Shown here: in pieces, positions 35,540-45,745 of the stretch
How positions within the stretch are numbered: position 1 is the stretch's first letter
Layout: each line of letters begins with the position of its first letter
Source of the DNA: Brienomyrus brachyistius
Lineage: Eukaryota; Chordata; Actinopteri; Osteoglossiformes; Mormyridae
Assembly: GCF_023856365.1 (NCBI RefSeq)
Contig: NC_064542.1
Coordinates: 18,886,863 to 18,950,862, forward strand
Reading direction: 5' to 3'
Length of the DNA: 64,000 bases
Translations under genes and position numbers: made by a program
Notes under the pieces: generated by a model
Seen by the model: the letters and a program-made list of their open reading frames with translations, nothing else
Told to the model about the DNA's origin: nothing
The model's database searches: none

Positions 35540-36345
35540 GTTATTGAGTTCTTGAGTTACAAAAAGATGTCTATAGAATTGGGTCACCATCGATCCTCAG
35601 TCGAGCAGATAGGTAGTGAGTAAGAAAAAAACACCAAAGACCACCTAGATACCCCACAACAATACCAGAGCAGTGTTCCATGGGCAAATGAGATAAAAAT
35701 GGAACTTTCTCGTGAATTGGCACAGGGCTAGAGTACCAGACCCTCATCCTAGCTTTGGAGGAGAGTGGAAAGACTTCAGTGGTGTGGGTCTGGTTTGCTA
35801 TCTCAGTGCCTGGGCAACTTGCAGTTATTCAGAGTGCAGGTGAAGGAATTCCTACAGGCAAAGGTACCTCTCTGATCTAAAGGAATCAACAACAAAGTGT
35901 TTCCAACAAAAGAAATTCTGAACTTTCTGAGAACAAGACCTGTATGAGTCCAGAACTTAATACCATTCTACAGCTCAGCAGGTTAGGGGTCTCTGCCCGT
36001 GTTCAGAGTAATGAAATCACCATTGGGCCCTTGAGCAAGACCCTTAAACTTAACTGCTCCAGTGGTGCTGCATGTTGGCTGACCCTACTCTCTGATCCTC
36101 ACTTCTGCGTCACGTTGGACAAAAGTGTCTGCTAAATGAATAAATGTAAATCCCTTTGAAATTCGTTGGGGTGATCTGAAGCAGGCCATTCAAGCAAGAC
36201 ATCCCAAAAATATTCATGAACGGAAACCATTTTCCATATAGAAATTGGCTAAAATTCCTGCTAACCACTGTACAGGACTTATCAGCGGCTACAGGAAGAA
36301 GTTATTGCCAATAAGGAAGATTCCACTAATTGCTAAATAAAACCA
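35540..36345 (+). pseudogene. Tc1-like transposase relic, split by a SINE
   Basis: Translated pieces align in order with Tc1-like DDE transposases. They are KDHLDTPQQYQSSVPWANE (compare the usual DTPQKYWxxVLWSDE) at about 35640-35690, a degraded GQLAVIQ block near 35815-35840, SPELN at about 35947-35961, then PFEIRWGDLKQAIQARHPK at about 36152-36208 and GLISGYRKKLLP at about 36276-36311. Frameshifts and an in-frame TAG make it non-functional. The SPDLNP-type motif is cut between its Asn and Pro codons by the SINE at about 35965-36148. Confidence 0.7.
35965..36148 (+). repeat. tRNA-derived SINE inserted in the Tc1 relic
   Basis: The body has CTCAGCAGGTTAGGGGTCT and CCTTGAGCAAGACCCTTAAA, and the 3' end is AAAAGTGTCTGCTAAATGAA followed by TAAATGTAAA. 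The same end occurs at 58801-58996. The flanks TTAATACC and TAAATCCC may be a decayed target-site duplication. Confidence 0.65.
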
Positions 36346-36348
36346 TGG

Positions 36349-36667
36349 CCATTTGTTCAATAAAGATATGGTAAACTGTTGTGTGTTATTTGTTAAATTA
36401 GAGAGTGCTTATTTATAAGTATGACTTAGATGAGGATCAGATATCATTGTAGGGACCATTCATGCAGAAATAAAGAAACGTCTTCTCACAGTTGTGACTA
36501 CAACACAATGCACACTGCTGATTAATTTTAGAACACATAACATTTTTTTTCCACATATTTATCCACCTTTTCATGAGAGTTAATCATTATGTCAGTGTAA
36601 TTTGCTGTTGGTTTATGCTTACAGTCAGGATTGCTGACAAGACTCTTCTTTCACACGAAACTGACTC

Positions 36668-36698
<31 letters not shown>

Positions 36699-37620
36699 TA
36701 GTGCCTGTCGAGTCAGGGACGGGGGTTTTATAAGATACTCGTTAGCAGTTTACTTGGTGGCATTGTCACTCATTGGAAGCCCACCACTTCCTTTTCTGTA
36801 AGGGAAAGGAATCATTTTCAAAATAAAAGTCCCAAGTTTAAAAAAGTGTCCTTGTCGAGGAAGACAGACCACTTACTGTGCTTGTGAGGAGTACAGGATC
36901 TTATAGCCAGGTTCATCATAAGGCCTAATTAATTAGGGTCCTGCTGGGAGGGCACTGGTAAAGAGATGTGTTGGGCTGAGGGTGGGCCGGTGCCTCAGCA
37001 ACACAAATATTGTTGGTACCAGAAGTGGGTGCGATTAAAAAGAGGAGAAGCAGCCTGTAAGTGTGTCTACGTGTGCAGGTGTTTATTTGTATATATGGGA
37101 AAAAAACTTTATGAAAGATGGTGAAAAGTAGAGATTTCGGAGGGAACCAGTAAACAAACAACAACAAAAAAAAGTGCCACAGAATTTTGTTTACTGGCTT
37201 TTGTCTGTTTTCTTCAGTTTTGTTCAAATTGAGGAAGAATCTTTGGTTTTAAACAAGAGTGTACTCCTTTGTGTGTGGGTGAGCATGTACTTGTGGGTGC
37301 CTGAGTATGTGTGCCTGAGGACTGTTTTTGTGGGGGTGTGTGTACTGAGCATGTGAGTGTATTTGTATTTATATTGAGTATTGAAGGCTAACTTGTGTTT
37401 ATTGAATGTGTGAATGTACACGTGTGTGTATTCAGTTTGTGAGTGCACACTCATGTGAGTTTGTGTATTGAGTGTGTATGGAGTGTGCACTTGTCTCTTG
37501 CCCATCACTCTGTTTAATTGCCCCTATTTAAATGTATGGAGTCATCTGCTCTAACTGTGCTATTTTTGCTCGGTGAGAAGCCAAAACGGTGGGGGTGGGG
37601 GGCTGTATGAGTGTAACGAC
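36349..37620. other. nlgn2: nlgn2 intron 2: no gene seen, 29-base G run
   Basis: An uninterrupted run of 29 G lies at 36670-36698. A GT-rich degenerate stretch occupies about 37260-37500. No coding exon was recognised. Confidence 0.5.
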
Positions 37621-38815
37621 GGCAAGGAGATGAAAGAGAGGAAGAAGGGAGAAGACTGAAGTGCTGAGAGAAGCGGGAGGAATCAGATGAGGGAGAGGAC
37701 AGGAAAAGGGGGGGAAGCAATTATAATGAGGCCAAGTGGAAGATGAAATAATTGTGACCTATGGAATCTTAAAGGAGCACCAGCCACTGGAGAGAAGAAC
37801 GGGGGATAGGATAGAGAAGAGAAGAAGATAGGGGGGGAAAGGAGAGGATGGAGAAGAGAAGGAGAAAGAGAGGGAGGGAGAAGGTATAGGAGAGAAGAAG
37901 AAAAGGGGGAGAGGGTGGAGGAGAGAAGAAGAAAAGTAGGAGAGGGTGTAGGAGAGATGGAGAAAGGGAGGGGATGGAGAGGTTGTAGGAGAGAAGAAAA
38001 AGGGGGAGAGAGTGGAGGAGAGAGGGAGGAAGAGGGTGTAGGAGAGAAGAAGAAAAGGGGGGTGGAAGAGAATAAGGAAAAGGAGAGGGTGGAGGAGAGA
38101 TAAAGAGAGAGGGAGTAGGGAGAGGGTAGAAGAGAGTAGACGAAGGAGAGGGGATGGAGAGAGGGAGAGGGTAGAGGAGAGAAGATGAAGGAGAGGGGAG
38201 GACATTGGAGAGGGTGAAGGAGAGAAGAAGGAGGGGGAGAGGGTAGAGGAGAGGAAGAAAGAAATGGAGGCAGAGGGAGTGTGGGTAGAGGAGAGAAGAA
38301 GAAAAAGGGAGAGAGGGTGGAACAGGGAAGAAAAGCGGGAGGGAGAATACAGAAGAATAAAAATCGTTGGACAGGGTGGAAGAGAGAAGAAGAAAGAAGG
38401 GAGAGGGTATTGAAAAGATGGAGACAGAAAGAGGGAAGTATGGAAAGACAAGTAAAAGAGGAAGAGGGAGGGTTTGAGAAAAAAGAAAGCAGAGTAGAAG
38501 AGAAAGGAAGACAGGAGAGGAAAGAAGAAAGAGTGTGGAAGAGAAGAGAAGGTGGGAGAAGAGGAGGAGAGGAAGAGGGCAGAAAAGAGATAGAGAGAAG
38601 GAGAAGGTGGAATATAGAAGAAGGGGTGGAAGAGCGTACAGGGACAGAATCGAAGAGGGAGGAAGGGAAGGAGAAGGGGAATGAAGAGAGAGTGAGAGAA
38701 AGCAAAGCAAACAGAGAAATCCGAGAGAGGGAGGAATGGACGGAGAGAGGAAAAAAACAAGGGGAGGGAGAGGGGAAAGTCAATTTGGAGAGGGCTAAAG
38801 AAAAAACAGAAGTGC
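37621..38815 (+). repeat. Polypurine (GA-rich) tract of about 1.2 kb
   Basis: The + strand is almost entirely A and G, built from degenerate blocks such as GGAGAGAAGAAGAAAAGGGG repeated at irregular spacing (roughly 30-50 bases). The opposite strand yields very long Ser/Pro/Leu/Phe-only open frames, up to 366 codons, which are composition artefacts. Such tracts can form triplex (H-DNA) structures. Confidence 0.88.
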
Positions 38816-41015
38816 TCTTGTTTTCGGTGATGTTATGAAGCAGTCAAGATAGTGAGGCCTTTGTTTGATGGAACAGAGCTGTGTGCTGCCCCCTAGCCCC
38901 CGACCCCCCCCCCCCCCACCCCACCCCACCACGTTCCTCCTCTCACAGAATATCCTGGGGGAAAAAAGCTCCCATATTGTCAGTGGAAGATTACGAACCA
39001 CACAAACGCGCTGGATGGCAGCCACTGAGATGCGGCCTCAAAAAGAGAGACTAGTGTTCCTCGGGGCCGATGGGGTCTTGCACCTCACACCCACCCCCCA
39101 CCCCCCCACGCCCCCTGCCCCCGTGGCCTACAACTCTGCAGCCCATCTACCCTCATTCAGGGCCTGTGTGATGTTGGGATTGGACCCTAGATCCCTAACA
39201 AGGGAGGCATTTAAAAATGCTCCATTCCAAAGCCAAGGTCTGAGCTTTGATATCACATAATTTTATGCAATGGAGCACCTCTGTCCTGCCACACAAACAC
39301 ACGCACCTAAGGTCCTCCCCCCCCCCCCCCCCCCCCCCCCGGTAACCCTGAATTTTTCACCCACACTCACCAAAGCTCAGATGACTTAATTTTCAGGCTC
39401 CTTACTCCACTTATTCCATGAAGCTCATTCTTGGCCATTCATCCTTTCTTTTATCTGTCACCCTCTGCATTCCCTTGATTGCGAATGGAAGACAACAGAT
39501 TAATGCCACAAGAATATGCATCAAGAATGTATGGCAGCAGCTTGATGCTAGCAAGAATAATTTCAAAGGCTTTGTTAACCCCCCCAAAAACACATTCCAT
39601 TTGGGTGTTAAGGAAGGAAAATACAGTGAACATTTGGTGTTCCATTTGGGTGGCACTTGACTCCTCCCTTTCATCCCACATTCACCAGACCCTCATTAAA
39701 GTCATTATTTTATGTCTTTGGGAGTGTGAGCTTGCTCCGGCGGATTTAAGGGCCACGATGAACCTGAGCAAGAAACAGCAAAGTGAGGTTAAACTCTGGG
39801 AGTGCCGCTGTGCCCTCGGAGCTGGGCCCGAGGCTGCACCGTGACACAGAGCTCCATGTGTGACGTGCTGCTTGTCCGGCGTGAGTGTGACATACAGATT
39901 CCCCCCCTTTGGGAGGCGGGATCCCACTGCAGTGTGAGGCTGCCCCTTGACTAGTGCAAGAAAAGTCCTCCAGTTTCCCATCTTGTCCTTGTTTTAGTTC
40001 ATGAAGGTCTCACAGGGGGGGCCCATGCAGTGTGGCCCCGAGCCGTTTCTATGGGATAAATCCGATACACCCATGCTAGTGGGGGGGGAATTAACATTGC
40101 TCCCATGACAAATCGATTCGCAATTAATTAGCAAGGGCAAGTCAAGCAGGTTGCCGGGGGAATTCGAGGAGGTACCTCCTACCGTGGGGGCAAAACAACA
40201 GAGTCCAAAACACAAAAGTTGCCCACTAATTAGCCATTGTCTGTGTTCTGCTTGAAGGGATCACCAGCACGGGCGGCCCTAGTGCATGCCTCTGCGATCC
40301 CTTAGTCAGGGGGGCTCTTATCTATCAGAGCCCCTGTGCAGCTGTAACCGAGCCCGGTGGCCAGGAGGAGGGGGGGTCACTGGGGGATGCTGTGAATCAT
40401 TATTTACACTCACAGCAGAGACACACGCGCATCGGCATGCGACAGGTTCCCCTGGTCGTCTACTTAACTCAGTGAAGCGGACACATCGGCAGTCTGGCAT
40501 CGGAGTGTTCAGGGATCTTGTTGCCATGCCGATGCACGTGACAGCCGTCAGGTGATTGGGGTGGGAGTCACCACAGCAGCGTCATCGGGGTTGTCCTATT
40601 TGGTGACAGCGGGGGGGCGGGGGGGCACTGCATATTTCGTGGGAGAAGAGGTGGATAATTATTGACATCCATTTAAACGGGCTATCGATGGGCTTGGGTA
40701 ACGTTTGAAGACAAGAGGTGTTGATCATGTACGCTTTGGGGTGGGGGTGGCGGGGGGGTTGGAGATGGGTGAGTGAACTGTGTCTCCATGGCAACGGTCG
40801 GCGAGGCTGAGTCAATTTGATGGAATGGCTGGTGTGGCTTTGTCGGAGAGACGGAGGGAGAGAGAGAAAGAGCAAAAATGAAAATGAAGCAGTTGCCATG
40901 GCGATTCAGCATTGCAGCTGCCTGTGCATCTGCGTGTGCCTGCGTGTGCAGACGTGTGTGTATGTGTGCGTGGCTGGAAATGCATCTGCACAACTGGGGC
41001 ATGTGCTATGTTTGT

Positions 41016-41059
<44 letters not shown>

Positions 41060-41110
41060 TCCAGGTATACCATACCTTGTGGGCACCAAATGTCCCCACA
41101 ACGTGATGAA
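38816..41110. other. nlgn2: nlgn2 intron 2: no gene seen, C runs and GT repeat
   Basis: C runs occur at about 38904-38918 and 39317-39340 (24 C). A (GT)n microsatellite is at about 41020-41058. The short block CGATTCGCAATTAATTAGCA near 40112-40131 looks like homeodomain-type AT-core sequence. No coding exon was recognised. Confidence 0.5.
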
Positions 41111-41592
41111 TACAGTAAAATCCATTTATAACAGACTTCAAGGGACCTGGCAAAAAAGTCCAAACTCCGTTATATCCAGAGTCCGTTATATCCAGAGTTG
41201 CTTCATGCCCAGAACACAACTACAGGACACCATTTACTCATGCCACACCCTAGCAGACATGTTTGTGGTTTAGATTATTATATTGTACATGTAGTAATTC
41301 AACTTTACCTGACCAGATGCGTGACTATTAATAATCCTGACTACATATCTGCACTGGATATCACCGGCACACCACGCGCCTTGTAGGCGGAGCCTACACA
41401 TCTACAGCCAAAAGCGGCCCTGGGGACCAAATTGTTTGTCCGTTATAAGCGAAATTCCATTATATACAAGTCCGCTATATCAGATTATTTTTCTGCATGC
41501 TCTTAAAGGCGCATGGCCAGGACCGGCGGACTTCGTCCGTTATAGACGATATTTCGTTATAAGCGAGTCCACTGTAACAGGATTTTACGGTA
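41111..41592. mobile_element. Palindromic non-autonomous DNA transposon, pogo/Tigger-like
   Basis: The ends are inverted copies, CAGTAAAATCC at 41113 and CCGTAAAATCC read from the other end (41590), each flanked by TA (41111-41112 and 41591-41592). Just inside are ACTTCAAGGGACCTGGC on the left and GGACCGGCGGACTTCGTCC on the right. Multiple degenerate CGTTATA-type motifs fill the interior, and no transposase is present. TA flanks fit the Tc1/mariner/pogo superfamily; the exact family is uncertain. Confidence 0.65.
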
Positions 41593-42933
41593 CCTGTTTT
41601 TGTTTTTGTTTTTTTTTACCTTATGCGGACCAATTTCCTGGTCCTCATATATGGAAAACTCTATTTTGTAAAGATTCGCGATTGCAATGAAAAAAAACTA
41701 AAAATGCAAAAAGTCTTGTATTTTGTTTGGTTACTTATGGCTATGGTTTGGGCTGGGTAGGGGGTTAAGGTTTTCATAGTTAGCGTTAACATTTTTCCCA
41801 TAGAAATGAATGAACGGTCCCCAAAATGATATAATTACGTGACTGTGTATGTGTGTTAAGATCACCCATCCTGCATCCCAGCTCCTCTCTGGCGTATTGT
41901 GGTAAACAGATGATATGTCCGTTATTTGAGTTTCCGCTCTGGTGAACTGTTGTATTAATTATCCACAGTCTGTGCACAACACAGACACACCGGCTAATCG
42001 GGATGTGTCCAGGAGCCTAAGAGGCACAGACTGCTCTGCCCACCCACCCCACCGTGCTCCCCCACCCATGTCTGCCCCTCTGAGTCACCGCCTGCCCCAC
42101 ACAGGTGGAACTAACCATCCTTGAGGAGGCTCTTGGCTCCTCACTTCTCGCTAGAACAGAAACGGAAAGCAGTTTACATTTGAAACCCAAGCCAGCAAAC
42201 ATCTGACCAAAGAGACCTCAGGGAAGCTTGTCCATCTTTGTTTCCTTTGTAAACCAAGCAACACTGAAGATCATAGTACAAGGACACCTTTTTTCTTGCT
42301 ATTATTTTATCCAGAAATGGGAAAAAAAAATGAATACAATATAAAGGAGATACTCACAAGAGGTTGCAAGGATACTGCCCTGCTGAATGCTGCCTGTGTA
42401 GAAACGTGCAAGAACACAAGCACGAGTAGGATGGGTCAAAGCATGGTGAAGTAACATTTCCGGCACACAGTAGGTCTTTTATTGGCCAAAAGTCCTGATT
42501 GGCTGACCCCTAGACCCACTGTCCCTCAGCTTTGCTAAAATTTGTTGGTTTTGCATGTTGTGAAAATACAGTGAACATTTGCTGTTGCGTTATCTGTGTT
42601 GTACGGTACTATAGCCTGTTTGCACATCTCGCTGTTTGAAAAGTACTTCCACAGTGTTCCCCATTTGTGCGTCATAGTGCCCTGAACATCATGCTACTTA
42701 GTGCCCCCTGCTGGTCTTTCAGCTAGGTGTCACAGAAGTACAGCCGGCCCCTTCATGGCGCGCCAGCTAGCTATATACACAGGCTTTCCGCTCATGGTAA
42801 CCATTTGCATATTTAAAGGCCACAGGTGAATTCCGCGGCGAGCTGCGGTATTTGAAGTCGCAGGGGACCGTGTGGCTGACTCATGGCTTTTGTGGTGTGT
42901 CCCCCCCCCACCCCTATGTGTGTATTTCTGAAG
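41593..42933. other. nlgn2: nlgn2 intron 2, last part: no gene seen
   Basis: No recognisable element or exon. A C run at 42901-42909 lies just upstream of the acceptor of the next exon. Confidence 0.5.
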
Positions 42934-43083
42934 ACATCCGAGACCGCAGGAAGAAGGCCGTCATGCTGTTCATCCACGGTGGATCCTACATGGAAGGCAC
43001 CGGCAACATGTTCGATGCCAGCGTCCTGGCCGCCTACGGCAACGTCATCGTGGTCACCATGAACTACCGGCTGGGTGTGCTAG
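42934..43083 (+). CDS. nlgn2: Neuroligin-2 exon after the splice-A cassette (residues 182-231)
   Basis: This 150-nt exon is phase 1 at both ends, with acceptor TTTCTGAAG before 42934 and donor CTAG|GTGAGT at 43084. It encodes [20 protein letters not shown] and then [20 protein letters not shown] plus [15 protein letters not shown] (residues 196-200) corresponds to the oxyanion-hole loop of the cholinesterase fold, and NYRLGVLG is a family signature. [18 protein letters not shown] and RLGVLG favour neuroligin-2 over the RLGILG paralogues. The last Gly codon is split; the rest of the ectodomain, membrane segment and gephyrin- and PDZ-binding tail are outside the window. Confidence 0.95.
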
Positions 43084-44286
43084 GTGAGTCAGCGGCCCCT
43101 GCGCTACGCTTCCCCTCCTTCCCGCCAGCAGTCGCGCCTGATGCGTGAAACGTGAAAGGACGGTGTGCTCATGTTTCGTAATTTTGGTATGAGACAAGTC
43201 GATCTATTTGGGCCAGACCTCCTTGCTTGGGCGATATGTTCTCTCTCCTGTCTAATTCCACCTCAGTGGTTCATGCTATGTGGTTAATCACGGTGACTCC
43301 CCCTCCCCCCCCCCTCCTTTAAAAGCTCAGAATTTCATACAGCTCTTCCTTGAACAGACAGCTTTAAAGGGCAAATGTGTGAAAGGAACTGAATTTTTGC
43401 TCTTTTTTTTCTGGATGTCTCCTCTTCTGTTGAAAGAGAGGAAGAAGAGGAGGTGTGCGCATACATTTAAAAAATGTGCATTGTGGAGTCAGCCTAAGCT
43501 CAGTGATTTGCTGTTTCCCCTATCAGGCTGTGCTGTGAGTTTGGTTTGTGATGGATATGCAGAACCCTCCATTTTGCCAGCAGGCCCTGCTCTGTGGCCC
43601 TCAAAATTCCCCTTTTCAAAGATGCCAGATAGCTCTGTGTTTTAGGCTTTTCTGACTTGGTTGTGAGTGTGTCTTCTCTCTTATGTGTTTCTGGAGATAC
43701 ACCTAGCAGGATGCCCCCACTGAGTTCATTCTGCTTTAGCTTTTTGTTGTGTAGAGTAGTGGTCGGGCCACTGCTAGAGAGGGGGGGGGGGGGTCTTCGT
43801 TATAGGAAATGAAAGTTGGTTTGATGGAAAAGTGAAACCATTCCGTCTGACACTGGGAAGCCATCTCCTCATATGCATTCCTCCGTCGCTCATTCCCCAC
43901 ATCCTTGCGCCTGGCCTCTTGGAGGGAACTCGGCCTAGCTGATGAATTATTGATGCAGCCAAGTGTACAGCAGCACGGTACAGTGTCATCCTCGACCAAG
44001 GAGCAGATCAACTGGAAACTGAGTTCAGTAGAAAAAAAAAAATAAAGGATTATTATTTTGGCCTGCGGGGACAGCTTGTGTCCATGGTTCCAGTCAGAGG
44101 GCCAGATCTGCAGTCTTTGAAATGGTCCACTGATGTGTTTCTGGTTGTCTGTGCTTTCACATGACACTTAAGATATCAGTAGTAGAACAAGATTGCATAA
44201 GTTAGTTAAGTACATTATGAAGTATGCAGGGTACTGTTTTCGAAAGTGGACGTTCTAGAGAGCGAATGGTATGAAATAGGGTTGTG
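43084..44286. other. nlgn2: nlgn2 intron 3, first part: no gene seen
   Basis: No coding region recognised. A G run lies at 43782-43793. I looked for the next neuroligin-2 exon (protein FLSTGDQAAKGNYG) by eye from 43084 to 64000 and did not find it, so this intron is at least 20.9 kb. Confidence 0.5.
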
Positions 44287-44475
44287 TGTGGCTCTTTGGG
44301 TTAGGAAGCTGTGATTATGCCTTAGAGCTTGCTATTTTGAATCCCTTGGTTGACTGAATAATCAAGGACCTTTACCCCAGCTGCTCCAGGGGTACCGGAT
44401 AAACATCTGACCCTGTGCTCCTACCTCAAGCTTCATCCTGTTCTGCGTATGTGTTTCTCATAGGGGAGTAAGATA
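44287..44475 (+). repeat. Degenerate tRNA-like SINE
   Basis: It shares a motif order with the copies at 35965 and 58801: TTGGGTTAGGAAGCTGTG, a TTTTGAATCCC B-box-like block, AGGACCTTTACCCCAGCTGC, CTCCAGGGG, then CTGACCCTGTGCTCC. The 3' tail is lost. Confidence 0.5.
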
Positions 44476-44660
44476 GGATATTCACAGATTGTAGAGGGAT
44501 ATGTCAGAGTAGAGAGGTATAACAGACTGGCTGTAAATGCTGTAGTAGTATTGCGATGTAAAGGGATATGTCAGAGTAGACAGGTATTACAGATGGGCTG
44601 TAAGTGCTGTAGTAAGGCTGGAATGTATAGAGGTATGAGGTATATCAGAGTTAAGAGGTA

Positions 44661-45406
44661 CACTATTGCACAAAAGTATTGGAACACCTAACCATTACAC
44701 CTACAGGACATTTTATGACATCCTATTCTAAATCCATAGGTGTAAATACAGAGTCGGTCTCCCCTTTGCAGCACTAAGAATTAGTGCTGAAGCATTAAGA
44801 ATTCCCTTTATTGGAACTAATGGCCCTAGCCCAACCCCTGAAAAACAACCCCATACCATTACGTATCCCACCTCCACCAAACTTTACAGAAGGCATGATG
44901 TAGTCAGGCAGGTAACATTCTCCTGGAATCTACTGCCTTGGCATTGCAGTGCTTGGTGATGTGAGGCTTGCACGCAACTGCTCAGCATTGGAAGCCCATT
45001 CCATGAAGCTCCCAACACAGAGTTTTTGTGCTGGGGTTAATGCCAGAAGAAGTCTGGAACTCTGCAGTTATTGTGTCAACAGAGTGTTGGCAGCTTTTAT
45101 GCAACATGCACCTTAGCACTTGGCGACCCTCCTCCGGTACTTTTTGTGGTCTGCCACTTCATGGCTGAGTTTGTTCCTAAATGCTTCCACTTTGCAATAC
45201 CACTTGCAGTTGACCATGGAATATCTAGCGAGGAAGAAATTTCAAATTCACTGAACTCTTCAGAACAACCCATTCTTTCACAGATGTTTGTAAACCTGAC
45301 TGCATGGCTAGGCGCTTAATATTATACACCCGTGGCAATTGATATGAAAGAAACACATAAATTCAATGATCAAGAGGTTTATCCCAATACTTTTGTCCAT
45401 AAAGTG
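44661..45406 (-). mobile_element. Tc1-like transposon, internally deleted
   Basis: The ends are inverted repeats: CACTATTGCACAAAAGTATT at the left, and CACTTTATGGACAAAAGTAT read from the right end. Both ends are flanked by TA (44659-44660 and 45407-45408). The minus strand keeps pieces of a Tc1-like transposase, starting MGCSEEFSEFE from the ATG at 45273, then a SSLDIPWSTAS-type helix-turn-helix block (about 45206-45238) and other degraded blocks towards 44780. At about 746 bp it lacks much of the transposase, including part of the N-terminal domain and, as far as I can see, the catalytic core. It is non-autonomous. Confidence 0.85.
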
Positions 45407-45436
45407 TATAACAGGTGAGCAACAATTGATATAGTC

Positions 45437-45513
45437 CACTCCTGCATGAAAAAAATGGGCCAAAGCTTAATATTGTGCAATGTCGGTTTGTCCCATTTTT
45501 TTGGCCAGGAGTG
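45437..45513. mobile_element. 77-bp palindromic MITE
   Basis: The left end CACTCCTGCATGAAAAAAAT and the right end read in reverse, CACTCCTGGCCAAAAAAATG, are inverted repeats. It is followed by TA at 45514-45515 and preceded by TC at 45435-45436. Comparison with intact minisatellite units suggests that this was originally TA. It is too short to code for anything. Confidence 0.65.
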
Positions 45514-45745
45514 TAGATTTGGAATGTAGCATGGTATGTCAGAGTATAGCAGGTGAGATGTAAATGGTATAGTAGTGTGGGAATATGAAGCTGTATATCA
45601 GAGGTAAGAGATATAATAAGGGAGCTGTAAATGGTGTAGTAGTATTGGGATGTAGAGGCTTATATCTAAGTTGAGAGGTATAACAGACGAGATATAAATG
45701 GTATAGTAGTATTGGCATGTAGAGGTTTATATCAGAGTATATCTA

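Larger units (their letters stand above)
44490..45745 (+). repeat. Degenerate 66-bp minisatellite, split by two transposons
   Basis: Units of roughly 59-75 bp start with GAGTAGAGAGGTATAACAGA and contain CTGTAAATGCTGTAGTAGTA. Unit starts are seen at 44507, 44573, 44648, 45542, 45601, about 45668 and about 45737. The unit that starts at 44648 is interrupted by a Tc1-like element, and its continuation by a small palindromic element. Confidence 0.75.

Noticed and set aside
37683..38783. 366-codon minus-strand open frame rich in Ser, Pro, Leu and Phe
   Set aside because: It is produced by the pyrimidine-only strand of the GA-rich tract; other frames there are long as well, and the composition has no protein-like character.
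40817..41273. Cys/Val-rich frames at about 40.8-41.2 kb on both strands
   Set aside because: They arise from a GT microsatellite and adjoining transposon sequence.
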